Part shown: piece by piece, positions 17,715-25,996 of the stretch | Numbering within the stretch: the first letter of the stretch is position 1 | Layout of the letters: every line of letters begins with the position of its first letter | Source of the DNA: Haladaptatus sp. DJG-WS-42 | GTDB lineage: Archaea > Halobacteriota > Halobacteria > Halobacteriales > Halococcaceae | DNA: 64,000 nucleotides | Direction: 5' to 3' | Assembly: GCF_037198285.1 (NCBI RefSeq) | Contig: NZ_CP147243.1 | Location: 2,162,422 to 2,226,421 of the forward strand | Program-made: the position numbers and the translations under genes | Notes under the pieces: generated by a model | The model's database searches: none | Seen by the model: only the letters and a program-made list of their open reading frames with translations | What the model was told of the DNA's origin: nothing

Positions 17715-17776
17715 GCCCACTCCCGCACTTTTATCACCGAAGCCGCGACGAGCCAGTGGCATCTCCGTCGTGTGCG

Positions 17777-17817
17777 CCACGAGACGGGCTGCGGTTGTGC
17801 GACACGTCGTCTCGTGG
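17777..17817. promoter_or_regulatory. 10-bp perfect inverted repeat in the tfb-nreA gap
   Basis: CCACGAGACG at 17777-17786 is matched by CGTCTCGTGG at 17808-17817, with a 21-base loop. A TATA-like CTTTTATCA lies near 17728-17737. If it drives nreA, the transcript has a leader of roughly 125 bases containing this hairpin. It could instead be a tfb 3'-end structure. Confidence 0.45.
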
Positions 17818-17884
17818 GCGGTCGCGTGTCGCCTGCTCGCCACGAACGAACATTCAAGGCCGTTCCACCCCTCGCTATCGGTGA

Positions 17885-19147
17885 ATGCGGCTCGACGAGT
17901 TTATCGACGGACTCGAACGCGACCCGGACGCAGAGCGACGGCGACTCGCGGCCGAGAAGTCCTACGAAATTCTCGACTACATGGACACCGCCCAGCAATC
18001 GTTCCAGAACGTCCTGCAAGGTGACTCGCTGTTCGGGAGCAGCGCACCCTCCATTTTCGTCGGCCGGTCTAACTACCCACGCGTCTCGACCGGACTGCTC
18101 TCGCCGATGGATCCGGACTCGAACGCCGCAGACTTCGCGACGAGCGGCGACTGGTACAAACAGGGTCTCAGTATCGACGACGTGTTCCAGCGTCGCACCG
18201 GCCTGTTGAACTCGACGCGTTCTGCAGCCGTGGACGTAAACGACGTGTGGGACGGCTTCGTCGGCGTCCAGCGCGAGGTTGCCATCGCTGGGCGTCCGGT
18301 AGACGTAGAAATCGGCCTCGACAACGCTTCTGCGCTCGACTTCCAGCCGAGTATCGACGAGATTTCGACGCCGACCGGTCCCCGTGCTCGCGCGCGCTCG
18401 GCCGACCTCGCGGAAAACCCGTACATCCCGCGGCCGGTGCAGAAGACGCTCGAAGACGACGACTGGCAGGCACAGGGCGCGATGACCTATCTCTACCGCC
18501 GAGGATTCGACGTGTACGACATCAACAAAATCCTCTCTGCGGGCGCACTTGGCCAGACAGCGAGCCGAAAGCTCGTCCCGACGCGCTGGTCGATTACGGC
18601 GGTTGACGACACACTTGGCCAGTATCTCAGGGGACGAATCCGCAACGCACCAAGTATCGACACGGTACAAGTCTGGACGAACGAGTATATGGGAAACCAG
18701 TTTTGGGTCATTCTCGCGCCGGGTAACTGGGAGTACGAACTGGTCGAGATGAAAGCGCCGGGAAGCATCTGGAACCCCGACCCAGGCGGCGCCCTCTGGA
18801 TGGGCGCTGATTCAGAGGGCTACGAAGGTCGCACCGCCTACGTCGATGAAACTTCTGGGGCGTACTACGCCTCCCGTCTCGGCGCCCTCGAATACTTAGA
18901 GTCAATCGGTCGGCAAGCAAAGTGCATCGTCCTCCGGCACGTCTCGGATGACTACTGGGGGCCAGTCGGGGTCTGGCAGGTCAGAGAGAGCGTGCGGAAT
19001 GCCTTCGACGGCGACCATGGCGAGGCAGAAACGTTCCATGACGCCGTCCGGCAGGTCGCCCCACTCTTGCCAGTCTCGCTCAACGACTTGCGCAGAAAAT
19101 CGTCGATGGTGTCGGGGATTCAAGCGAATCTCACCGATTTCTCCTGA
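17885..19147 (+). CDS. nreA: DNA repair protein NreA with C-terminal PCNA-binding motif
   Basis: 420 residues starting MRLDEFIDGLERDPDAERR. Conserved Nre phrases are present: SSAPSIFVGRSNYPRVSTGLLSP, RPVDVEIGLD, and RRGFDVYDINKILSAGALGQTASRKLVPTRWSITAVDD. The protein ends QANLTDFS, a good PIP box of the QxxLxxF type, as described for archaeal NreA proteins that bind PCNA and act in resistance to DNA damage. The zinc-finger N-terminus of NreB-type proteins is absent. It lies after tfb with a 170-base gap; its stop directly abuts that of the convergent DUF302 gene. Confidence 0.92.
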   Translation: MRLDEFIDGLERDPDAERRRLAAEKSYEILDYMDTAQQSFQNVLQGDSLFGSSAPSIFVGRSNYPRVSTGLLSPMDPDSNAADFATSGDWYKQGLSIDDVFQRRTGLLNSTRSAAVDVNDVWDGFVGVQREVAIAGRPVDVEIGLDNASALDFQPSIDEISTPTGPRARARSADLAENPYIPRPVQKTLEDDDWQAQGAMTYLYRRGFDVYDINKILSAGALGQTASRKLVPTRWSITAVDDTLGQYLRGRIRNAPSIDTVQVWTNEYMGNQFWVILAPGNWEYELVEMKAPGSIWNPDPGGALWMGADSEGYEGRTAYVDETSGAYYASRLGALEYLESIGRQAKCIVLRHVSDDYWGPVGVWQVRESVRNAFDGDHGEAETFHDAVRQVAPLLPVSLNDLRRKSSMVSGIQANLTDFS

Positions 19148-19597
19148 CTATTCGCTGTCGAGGTTTGCGAATGCTTTCTCGACGAGCTTCCCGGTTTCGC
19201 CGACGAGTTCGTCCCATTCGTCGTTGTCTGGCGCCATGCCGAGTAGGCGCGCCGCACGCATGATGCTGATGTGGTAGACCTGCTGGACACCCGGTTTTTC
19301 CTCCCAGATGACGACGTTACACGGGAACAGCGCGCCAATCTTGTTCTCGCTCGCGGAGAGTGCCCAGTCGGCCATCTTCGGGTTGCACGCACCGAGCACG
19401 TAGTACGGGTCGCGGCCTGCATCGACTTTCTCGTTCAACAACTCCGAGGGCGAGAACTCGGTGGCGACGCCGAAGCCAGCGTCCGTGAACGCCTCGCGAA
19501 CGTGCTCGATGGCGGCTTCGTGTTCCATGTGGAGGATGGCAGTTTCTTCCCCGATATCTTCGGCATCGAGATCTGCGGGGTCAAAGGTCAGGCTCAT
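19148..19597 (-). CDS. DUF302 domain protein
   Basis: 149 residues from MSLTFDPADLDAEDIGEETAILHMEHEAAIEHVREAF at 19597. The DUF302 core is visible: an N-terminal strand and helix, then YYVLGACNPKMADWALSASENKIGALFPCNVVIWEE, with the typical CNP and PCNVVIWE phrases. Two of the few cysteines sit in these conserved spots. The domain is of unknown function and sometimes linked to sulfur or redox metabolism; nothing nearby specifies its role here. The upstream in-frame extension (Ala/Pro-rich, to 19714) overlaps the CPBP gene and is unlikely to be translated. Confidence 0.85.
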   Translation of the reverse strand: MSLTFDPADLDAEDIGEETAILHMEHEAAIEHVREAFTDAGFGVATEFSPSELLNEKVDAGRDPYYVLGACNPKMADWALSASENKIGALFPCNVVIWEEKPGVQQVYHISIMRAARLLGMAPDNDEWDELVGETGKLVEKAFANLDSE

Positions 19598-19635
19598 AGC
19601 GGGGTGAACGGGTGGGTCGGCAAAAAGACTTCTCG

Positions 19636-20343
19636 CTAGAGCGGAACCGGGAGCCAGCGCAACCACGAGAGCACCTGTGTTGTCGGGATGAGCGGGTCGT
19701 GAAGCACGAGCCAATCGAGCAACGCAAGCCCTGCTCCGTGGGCGATAATCGACGGGAGAATCGAGTTGCTCTTGTAGTCAACCGCGCCGAAGAGCACGTC
19801 AGTCGGTCCAGAGAGGATGATTTCGATTGGCGGCTTTCCGAGGTGGTGAATCGTGTAGACGATGGGGCTGATGAAGACGCTCTTGAACCCGATTTCGCGG
19901 ACGCCAACACAAAGCAGGCCGCGATAGTAGGTCTCTGCGGCAATGACGACCACGAACTGTTTGACCGTATGTGGGAGGAACTCGCCGAGCGCCGCACCCG
20001 TTTCCCACATTGGATAGTAGGTTCTCACCGAGGGAAGTGAAGAGCCAACGATGTAGAACGGAAGGACGAACAGCGCGAGGAGGACGGTGTTTTTGAGTGC
20101 GAGGCGATCAACACGCCAGCCGAGATGGCGGCCGTAGAACAGAGCGAGGACGCTCGGGCCAAGAATGTAGACCACGGTCTCACGGACGACCCGCTGGTTC
20201 AACCCCACGGTTTCCCACTCCATCCAGATGATGGTGAGAATCGCCCCCCAGAGAAGGGCAATCTGCACCCAAGACAGCGAGGGAAGTCGCTGTCGCAACG
20301 CCTCTGTGGACACCTTATTCGGTTGGAACCGGGCCGGTGCCAA
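19636..20343 (-). CDS. CPBP/Abi-family membrane protein with altered active site
   Basis: About 235 residues with several membrane helices (WVQIALLWGAILTIIWM, VYILGPSVLALFYG, TVLLALFVLPFYIVG, VKQFVVVIAA, IIAHGAGLALLDWLVL). The layout fits CPBP intramembrane metalloproteases (Rce1-like). Motif 1, normally EExxxR, reads AETYYR, so the first Glu is Ala; motif 2 is YTIHH. Activity is therefore uncertain. ATG 20343 overlaps the upstream DUF5789 gene by 29 bases; a GTG at 20313, one base after that gene's stop, is an equally good start and would remove 10 residues. Confidence 0.75.
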   Translation of the reverse strand: MAPARFQPNKVSTEALRQRLPSLSWVQIALLWGAILTIIWMEWETVGLNQRVVRETVVYILGPSVLALFYGRHLGWRVDRLALKNTVLLALFVLPFYIVGSSLPSVRTYYPMWETGAALGEFLPHTVKQFVVVIAAETYYRGLLCVGVREIGFKSVFISPIVYTIHHLGKPPIEIILSGPTDVLFGAVDYKSNSILPSIIAHGAGLALLDWLVLHDPLIPTTQVLSWLRWLPVPL

Positions 20344-20599
20344 TGGCGGTTCGTACGTCGTCTACGAACTCTTGGCGCGTCGAGAAGTACGGGGTATCAA
20401 CCGTATCGAGGACGTCGCCGAGTGCTTGTGGACCGTCCGGTGTCCGGATGACGGTGTCGCCCTCGCGGCGTTTGAGTTCACTGTGCTCTATGCCCCACGT
20501 CAGTCGGGAGGCGACTCGTGCGAGTGGAATGCCCTCGACGGATTCGCCCTCGCCAAGCTCGACTGCGGGCGCGGCTTCTTCTTCCGCTTCGTCTGCCAT
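20315..20599 (-). CDS. DUF5789 family protein
   Basis: 94 residues from MADEAEEEAAPAVELGEGESVEGIPLARVASRLTWGIEHSELKRREGDTVIRTPDGPQALGDVLDTVDTPYFSTRQEFVDDVR at 20599. It matches my memory of the haloarchaeal DUF5789 family. The segment from the middle onward looks like a small helical domain that binds or caps something, but no motif gives a function. It is the first gene of a two-gene unit with the CPBP-like membrane protein, and divergent from the DUF7139-like gene across 151 bases. Confidence 0.8.
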   Translation of the reverse strand: MADEAEEEAAPAVELGEGESVEGIPLARVASRLTWGIEHSELKRREGDTVIRTPDGPQALGDVLDTVDTPYFSTRQEFVDDVRTAIGTGPVPTE

Positions 20600-20693
20600 G
20601 TGACGACGTTTGCCCGCCCCGTGATTAGACCTTTCGACTCGGCGCGTTTTCCAGTTATGAGAGGTTTCACCCGCGCATAGCGCACATTGTGAC

Positions 20694-20701
20694 AGAATAT
20701 A
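20694..20701 (+). promoter_or_regulatory. Possible TATA element of the DUF7139-like gene
   Basis: AATATAGA near 20694-20701 lies about 53 bases before the ATG at 20751, predicting a leader of about 27 bases. Another T-rich spot (TTTTGTGG, near 20721) is closer but a weaker match. Confidence 0.35.
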
Positions 20702-20750
20702 GAGTGGTGTCTGACGTACTGTTTTGTGGAAGGCCAGTGTACATTCCCGC

Positions 20751-21608
20751 ATGACCAGCCTGACGGAGGTGTACGATGGGAGTATCGGCACAGAAGCGAG
20801 CCTCCAACGGCTGTACCTCGGCTTTAGTCTGTTCGCGGTCGGCGCAGTTCTCGTCGTCCTCGGCATCGTCATTGCGACGACGAACATCGTCGGGGACGCC
20901 CTCTGGCAGTCACGAGAAATCGCTGGCGTGCTCGCTGGCGTTGGCCTCCCTGCCGTATTCGTCGGCATCTTCAGCGTGCTTCCAGCAGGCCGCAGAACCC
21001 GTCTGCTTGCGGCGGGCGGGGCAAGCCTCGCTCTCTCCGGTGTCGCGCTGTTCTGGTATGCCTTCCCGAAAATGTGGTTCCGTGACCCGACAGACCTCAC
21101 CCTTCCGGTTGTCGCCATCTACTTCTTTGGAACGATGACCACGTTCTGGTGTCTGTTCGCCGGGGTTGCGAACTTCAAAGTCCGCAACAAACCCGGCGGG
21201 TCGGTCAAACTCGAAGTCACGAAAGAAGGGAAAACGCGCATCGTGGCCATCGACGGCCCGGCGCTCTCTGGCGGCCTTGGCGGCATTGGCCTGCTCGGCG
21301 CGCAACCGGACGGCGAAGTCGAAACCCAAACCGCGGTGCAAACCGCTCGCCAAACCTCTCGCCACGCGCGCCACATCAGCGATGGCGGGGCAGACACGCA
21401 GACGGTTCGAGACGTACCGACCGACGACGGCGCAGAACTCTTAGACCAGCCAACGCCGCCACGACCGGCAGACCGCTACTGTGGCAACTGCTCGCACTTC
21501 GAGTACGTCCAGACGCCACAGGGTCGCAAACCCTACTGTGGCGCACACGATGTGGTCATGGACGACATGGAGCCGTGTGCGCAGTGGCACTACAATTTAG
21601 ACCGCTAA
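20751..21608 (+). CDS. Membrane protein with C-terminal zinc-ribbon-like domain (DUF7139-like)
   Basis: 285 residues. Four membrane helices fill the first half (LYLGFSLFAVGAVLVVLGIVIATT, IAGVLAGVGLPAVFVGIFSVL, LLAAGGASLALSGVALFWYAF, LPVVAIYFFGTMTTFWCLFAGVANF). A beta-rich segment, a Gln/Thr-rich linker, and a C-terminal module RYCGNCSHFEYVQTPQGRKPYCGAHDVVMDDMEPC follow; its Cys/His pattern (CxxC, CxxH, C) could bind zinc or iron. The start at 20751 places the first helix correctly. Function unknown. Its stop CTAA is shared with the convergent Mut7-C gene. Confidence 0.8.
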   Translation: MTSLTEVYDGSIGTEASLQRLYLGFSLFAVGAVLVVLGIVIATTNIVGDALWQSREIAGVLAGVGLPAVFVGIFSVLPAGRRTRLLAAGGASLALSGVALFWYAFPKMWFRDPTDLTLPVVAIYFFGTMTTFWCLFAGVANFKVRNKPGGSVKLEVTKEGKTRIVAIDGPALSGGLGGIGLLGAQPDGEVETQTAVQTARQTSRHARHISDGGADTQTVRDVPTDDGAELLDQPTPPRPADRYCGNCSHFEYVQTPQGRKPYCGAHDVVMDDMEPCAQWHYNLDR

Positions 21609-22045
21609 AGCGACTGAAGTGTCTGTTTTACCCGTTGCCAGTGGCTTCCTTTCCAGAAGCACTGTCCACACTCTTCACACTGCCAGAGTGCAGCCACTTC
21701 GTCGGGGACGTACTCGGGTGGATTGTCGAGCGGGCGCGGTTCGAGGGAGCCGTTACACCGCCCACAAAATGTGGGTTCTGTGAGTTCGAGGGTGAGGCCC
21801 GCAGTTCGGAGTTCGCGGAGTTGGTCTTTCACCTCACGCTCGCGCAGGAGAATGCTTTTCGCTGTTTGCTGAGAGAGTGACACGTCTCGCGTAACGAGTG
21901 TTCGTTCCTCTTGCTCGGCAATCGTACGAAGCGTGTCGTCTGCTTCGACGCCCCGGTCGAGCGCGTAGACGGTGTCGTAGCCGCACATCCGCAGGTAGCC
22001 CGCGAGCCGACCGAGCATCACGTCGAGCAAGAGACGGTGGGCCAT
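21605..22045 (-). CDS. Mut7-C family RNase-like protein (PIN-like plus zinc ribbon)
   Basis: 146 residues from MAHRLLLDVMLGRLAGYLRMCGYDT at 22045. DVMLGRLAGYLRMCGYD and EERTLVTRDVSLSQQ are hallmarks of the Mut7-C domain, whose acidic residues form a PIN-like nuclease site. A C-terminal zinc ribbon (CGRCNGSLEPR ... WQCEECGQCFWKGSHWQRV) completes the family architecture, so all expected parts are present. It may process RNA in the cytoplasm. The ATG overlaps the polX stop by one base (TGATG), so the two are translationally coupled. Confidence 0.9.
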   Translation of the reverse strand: MAHRLLLDVMLGRLAGYLRMCGYDTVYALDRGVEADDTLRTIAEQEERTLVTRDVSLSQQTAKSILLREREVKDQLRELRTAGLTLELTEPTFCGRCNGSLEPRPLDNPPEYVPDEVAALWQCEECGQCFWKGSHWQRVKQTLQSL

Positions 22046-23784
22046 CAGCCGAGGAAGTCGCGCACGTCGTCGGCCGACCATGTGTTGAGCACGTCGTCGG
22101 CTTCCGCCCAGCCCCGGCGAGCGGTGTGAACGCCGTAGCGGATGAGTTCGTAGTTTTCGGGGCGGTGGGCGTCGGTGTTGATGGAGATGGTGGCGCCGTG
22201 TTTCAGCGCCTGTTGGACCATGCTCCCGGAGAGGTCGAGGCGATGGGGATTGGCGTTGATTTCGAGCGCCGTGTCGTGTTCTGCGGCGGCTTTTGCGACT
22301 TCTTCGATGTCGAATTCGAGACCGAGTCGCTGGTTGAGCAGGCGGCCGGTTGGGTGGCCGAGAATGGCCACGTGTGGGTTCGAGACGGCAGTGACAAGCC
22401 GTTCTGTCGCATCGCCATCTAAGTTGCTGTGGGGCGACGCGACGACGAGGTCAAGTGCGTCTGCCACCTCGTCGCCAATCGAGATGCCGCCCTCGTCGTC
22501 GATGTTGGCTTCGACACCCGCGAACACCTCAATGGCGGCGTCTTCTGCCACGGCGCGAACCGCAGAGAGTTGGGAGAGCAGTTCGTCGTCTTCCAAGCCA
22601 ACGCCACCAACCATCCCCGGGCCGGTAGCGTGGTCTGAGATACAGAGATAGTCGTGACCGAACGCGGCCGCGCCGTCGACCATCTCTTCGATGGTGTTGT
22701 TCCCGTCAGACCACTCGGTGTGCAGGTGAAGGTCGCCGCGGATGTCGACTTCCTCGATGAGCGTTGGGAGGGTTCCGTCGAGCGCTGTCTCGATTTCCCC
22801 GCGGTCTTCGCGCAGTTCGGGCGGCATCCACGGCACCGAGAGGGCGTCGTACATGCTCTCCTCTGTCTCACCCGCCACGCGCTCGCCAACCCGCTGGCCA
22901 GCGTCCGGGTCGGCAACGTCTGAGATGTCGAACACGCCGTACTCGTTCATCTTCAGGTTCTGGTCGATGGCGATGTTCCGGAGGTGGACGTTGTGAGCTT
23001 TGCTGCCGGTGAAGTACTGGAGCGCCGCGCCGAAATCCCCTACCTCGACGACCCGGAGGTCGATTCTGAGGCCTCCAGAGCGGACGGCTGCCTTTTGCGT
23101 ACCTGCCTCGATGACGTCGTCTACGTCTGCCCAGTCGGTGAACGCCTCGATGACGGCTTCAGGGTCGTCGCTCGCGGCGAGAATGTCGATGTCGCCAATG
23201 GTTGCTTTCCATCGGCGCAAGGACCCTGCAACTTCCCACTTTTCGGCTTCCGACACGTCCTCGAAGTAGGCGAGAATCGACTCCGCGAGCGGACGCGCCT
23301 CCCCGAGGAGTTCGCGGTTCTGTGACTCGCGGGCAAACGGGATGTTTTCGAGGATGTTCTCCTCGGTTTTCGCACCGAACCCAGAAATCTCCTGAATTCT
23401 TCCGGCTTTCGCGGCTTCCTCCAACTCGTCTAAGGTCGTGATTCCGAGCGCGTCATAGAGCTTACCCACGCTTTTCGGGCCGACACCTTCGACGGCGGTG
23501 AGTTCTGCCATGTTGACCGGCAACTCCGCTCTGAGCTCGACTAACTCCGAAATCTCCCCGGTTTCGAAGTACTCGACTACTTTCGAGGAGATGGCGTCGC
23601 CGACGCCCGAAATTTCTTCGACTGCGTTCTGTCCGTCTGCGGCGAGGACTTCGATGTCGCGGTGATGTTCGCGGATGTTCTCTGCTGCCCGGCGGTACGA
23701 CCGCGGCTTGTACTCGACGCCCTTCGCATCGAGTAAATCCGCGAATTCTTCGAACAGCGAGGCAACTTCGTGGTTGCGGCTCAT
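22045..23784 (-). CDS. polX: DNA polymerase X family protein with PHP domain
   Basis: 579 residues from MSRNHEVASLFEEFADLLDAKGVEYKPRSYRRAAENI at 23784. Order: helical 8-kDa-like domain with HhH motifs (ISGVGDAISSKVVEYF, VEGVGPKSVGKLYDALGI), polymerase palm with the nucleotidyltransferase acids in GSLRRWKATIGDIDILAAS, then a C-terminal PHP domain with DLHLHTEWSDGNNTIEEM, LCISDHATG, GVEANID, ASPHSNLDG and NTDAH. Bacterial counterparts combine gap filling with 3'-5' exonuclease in base excision repair. ATGA overlap with the DUF5788-like gene upstream shows an operon with a Mut7-C partner. Confidence 0.93.
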   Translation of the reverse strand: MSRNHEVASLFEEFADLLDAKGVEYKPRSYRRAAENIREHHRDIEVLAADGQNAVEEISGVGDAISSKVVEYFETGEISELVELRAELPVNMAELTAVEGVGPKSVGKLYDALGITTLDELEEAAKAGRIQEISGFGAKTEENILENIPFARESQNRELLGEARPLAESILAYFEDVSEAEKWEVAGSLRRWKATIGDIDILAASDDPEAVIEAFTDWADVDDVIEAGTQKAAVRSGGLRIDLRVVEVGDFGAALQYFTGSKAHNVHLRNIAIDQNLKMNEYGVFDISDVADPDAGQRVGERVAGETEESMYDALSVPWMPPELREDRGEIETALDGTLPTLIEEVDIRGDLHLHTEWSDGNNTIEEMVDGAAAFGHDYLCISDHATGPGMVGGVGLEDDELLSQLSAVRAVAEDAAIEVFAGVEANIDDEGGISIGDEVADALDLVVASPHSNLDGDATERLVTAVSNPHVAILGHPTGRLLNQRLGLEFDIEEVAKAAAEHDTALEINANPHRLDLSGSMVQQALKHGATISINTDAHRPENYELIRYGVHTARRGWAEADDVLNTWSADDVRDFLG

Positions 23785-24215
23785 CGACTTCGTCCCTGAC
23801 TTTTCTGCTTGCCAAGCGCCTGTTTCAGGAAGTTCATCCAACGTTTCTGGTCTGCAGCTTGTTGGGCCGATATCTGCTGCTCTAAATTCGCCGGGCCGAG
23901 TTGCTGAAGTGCGTTCAGCGCCCGGTCGATGCCGATAATCGCGGACACGAGGTCGTCTGCTTCCTCGACCGAGATGTCACCCTCTTCGAGGCGTTCTTTG
24001 CGCTCGTTTCGCTCGCGTCTGAGGTTCTTTTTTGCCTCGTCAACCTCGGCCTGTTTTCCCTGTGGAACCGTGTCGAGGCGTTTGATCTCGAAGACGAACG
24101 ACCGCAGGTCGAGCGGCTCTCCCTGTACCACGATGCGGTCTGGAATGTCCGCACCCACCGTCGCACCCTCGCGTTCGACGCGTTCAAGGCGCTGTTTTCG
24201 CTCGAACTCTTTCAC
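23781..24215 (-). CDS. DUF5788 family protein, first gene of the polX operon
   Basis: 144 residues, highly charged (MKEFERKQRLERVEREGATVGADIPDRIVVQGEPLDLRSFVFEIKRLDTVPQGKQAEVDEAKKNLRRERNERKERLEEGDISVEEADDLVSAIIGIDRALNALQQLG...). The middle and C-terminal parts are long amphipathic helices. It matches what I know as haloarchaeal DUF5788. No enzymatic motif is visible. Translational coupling (ATGA) to polX suggests a partner or regulator in repair; that is inference. Confidence 0.82.
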   Translation of the reverse strand: MKEFERKQRLERVEREGATVGADIPDRIVVQGEPLDLRSFVFEIKRLDTVPQGKQAEVDEAKKNLRRERNERKERLEEGDISVEEADDLVSAIIGIDRALNALQQLGPANLEQQISAQQAADQKRWMNFLKQALGKQKSQGRSR

Positions 24216-24290
24216 ACCCAGACTACAGGGTGGATGGGCAAAAATCTACAGCCCCGCGCCCGTGTGGACGGTGCAACGTACCCCAACCCC

Positions 24291-24297
24291 TTTTTAT
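24291..24297 (+). promoter_or_regulatory. TATA element of the rhomboid gene
   Basis: TTTTTAT is centred 26 bases before the ATG at 24320, indicating a leaderless mRNA and supporting that start over the longer open frame beginning at 24230. Confidence 0.6.
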
Positions 24298-24319
24298 GCT
24301 CGGGTTCTTATCGGAACCA

Positions 24320-25243
24320 ATGGCGACGTGTGACCAGTGTGGCAGACACGAGAATCTACCCTACAACTGCCGACACTGCGGTGGAACCTATTGTTCTGAC
24401 CACCGATTACCCGAGAATCACCATTGCCCCGGGCTCGAAAATTGGGACGACCCGAAGGGCATCTTTGCGAGCGACTTCGATGACAGCGTCCGGAACGAGG
24501 GTGGCCGCTCTCAGGCCGTGTTCGACCGCGTGAACGTGAACACCGGAACCGGCGGGTTCCTTGGCTACTTCCGCAACAACATGACCTTCGTCTTCCTCGG
24601 GCTGATGTGGGTCTGGTTCATCATCGAAATCGCCATCTTCCCGCTGCTGGTCGCCCCCCAGAACTCACCGCTGTGGCGGGCGGTGTTCGTCTTAACTCCG
24701 CAACACCCAGAATACGTCTGGACGTGGGTCACGTCCATCTTCTCTCATGGCGGCTTTACGCACATCGCAATCAACAGCATCGTGCTGTACTTCTTCGGTC
24801 CGATTGTCGAGCGTCGCGTGGGCTCGATGAAGTTTACCGCGCTCTTTCTCGGAGCCGGGATGGTCGCCGGACTCTCCCAAATCGGCGCGACGATTCTGAC
24901 CACTTCTGCCGCGACGGGCGGCGTCGTCGGCGCGAGCGGCGCAATCGCCGCACTCATGGGTGTCTTGACGGTGCTCAACCCCAACCTGCGCATCTACCTT
25001 TACTTCATCATCCCGATGCCGCTGTGGGCCGCGACGGCGCTGTTCGCGGGCTACTCCGTGCTCGTCTCCGCCTCCTTTGGCATCGGCGCGGGCGGCGTTG
25101 CCCAACTCGCCCACCTCTCCGGACTCGGCATCGGCCTCCTCTACGGCTACCTGCTGAAACAACGCGGTGAGCGCGCCCCCGAACAACTCCAATTCGGCGG
25201 TGGCGGTCGCGGCGGTCCCGGCCGGAGACGCGGCCCATTCTGA
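24320..25243 (+). CDS. Rhomboid family serine protease with N-terminal AN1-type zinc finger
   Basis: 307 residues. Residues 1-35 form an AN1-like finger (CDQC...CRHCGGTYCSDHRLPENHHC). The rhomboid core has six or more helices; the catalytic Ser is in VVGASGAIAALMGV and the catalytic His in AQLAHLSGLGIGLLYGY. An HGGFTHIAINSIVLYFFG segment carries the conserved loop and oxyanion-side His/Asn. It should cleave membrane-spanning substrates; the cytosolic finger may recruit them. A Gly/Arg-rich tail (GGGGRGGPGRRRGPF) ends it. Endonuclease V starts two bases after its stop. Confidence 0.92.
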   Translation: MATCDQCGRHENLPYNCRHCGGTYCSDHRLPENHHCPGLENWDDPKGIFASDFDDSVRNEGGRSQAVFDRVNVNTGTGGFLGYFRNNMTFVFLGLMWVWFIIEIAIFPLLVAPQNSPLWRAVFVLTPQHPEYVWTWVTSIFSHGGFTHIAINSIVLYFFGPIVERRVGSMKFTALFLGAGMVAGLSQIGATILTTSAATGGVVGASGAIAALMGVLTVLNPNLRIYLYFIIPMPLWAATALFAGYSVLVSASFGIGAGGVAQLAHLSGLGIGLLYGYLLKQRGERAPEQLQFGGGGRGGPGRRRGPF

Positions 25244-25245
25244 CC

Positions 25246-25971
25246 GTGAAACACCCCGAGTTCGCGCCTGACCCATCGCTCTCACGCGACGAAATGGAGC
25301 GTCTCCAGCGCGAACTCGCGGCGGTTGCTGTTTTCGAAGACGATGAGACTATCGACCCCGACACCGCGCTCATCGCCGGGGTTGACCAGGCGTTCCTCGA
25401 CGACGAAACGGCCGTGAGCGCCATCGTCGTCATGCAAGGGGGCGCGGTCGTAGAGCGCACGTCAGCCATTTCGCCGATTTCAATTCCGTACATTCCAGGC
25501 CTGCTCGCCTTCCGCGAGGGCGGGCCGGTTCTCGACGCGTTTGAGGCCCTTGAGACCATGCCCGACCTCGTCATGTTCGACGGCAGCGGGCGCATCCACT
25601 TCCGGCAGGCGGGCATCGCCACCCACATCGGCGTCATGCTCGACATTCCGTCGATAGGCGTCGCAAAGAGCCTGCTCTGTGGGAAACCAACGGGTTCGGT
25701 TTCCGGCCGTGAGGCTGGCACGCGCGTGCCAATCGAAGCCGACGAGTCCGTGGACGCGCCTCCCGGCGAGGTCATCGGCTACGCCGTCCAGACGCGCCAG
25801 TACCCGAATTCAAAGCAAATCAATCCGCTCTACGTGAGTCCGGGCCACCGAGTGAGTGCAGCAACCGCAGCAGACCTCGTGGAAGCAACTTCGACACAAT
25901 ACAAACTGCCAGAACCCACGCGGCTTGCCGACTCCTACGCCGCCGAAGTGAAGCGAACCACTGACAGTTAA
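25246..25971 (+). CDS. nfi: Endonuclease V
   Basis: 241 residues with a GTG start at 25246, two bases after the rhomboid stop. Endonuclease V motifs: ALIAGVDQAFLDDETAVSAIVVM with the first catalytic Asp, ISIPYIPGLLAFREGGPVLDAFEAL, and LVMFDGSGRIHFRQAGIATHIGVMLDIPSIGVAKSLLCG, where the second Asp and the conserved His-x-x-Gly are seen. The usual DGHG reads DGSG here, a small deviation also known to me from haloarchaeal members. The enzyme nicks near deaminated bases (inosine) in DNA or RNA. Confidence 0.92.
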   Translation: MKHPEFAPDPSLSRDEMERLQRELAAVAVFEDDETIDPDTALIAGVDQAFLDDETAVSAIVVMQGGAVVERTSAISPISIPYIPGLLAFREGGPVLDAFEALETMPDLVMFDGSGRIHFRQAGIATHIGVMLDIPSIGVAKSLLCGKPTGSVSGREAGTRVPIEADESVDAPPGEVIGYAVQTRQYPNSKQINPLYVSPGHRVSAATAADLVEATSTQYKLPEPTRLADSYAAEVKRTTDS

Positions 25972-25996
25972 CTATCCACAGAAAGAGGGTCAGGTA

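Noticed and set aside
17711-18670. 320-codon minus-strand frame opposite nreA
   Set aside because: Antisense of the conserved NreA coding sequence with no recognisable domain.
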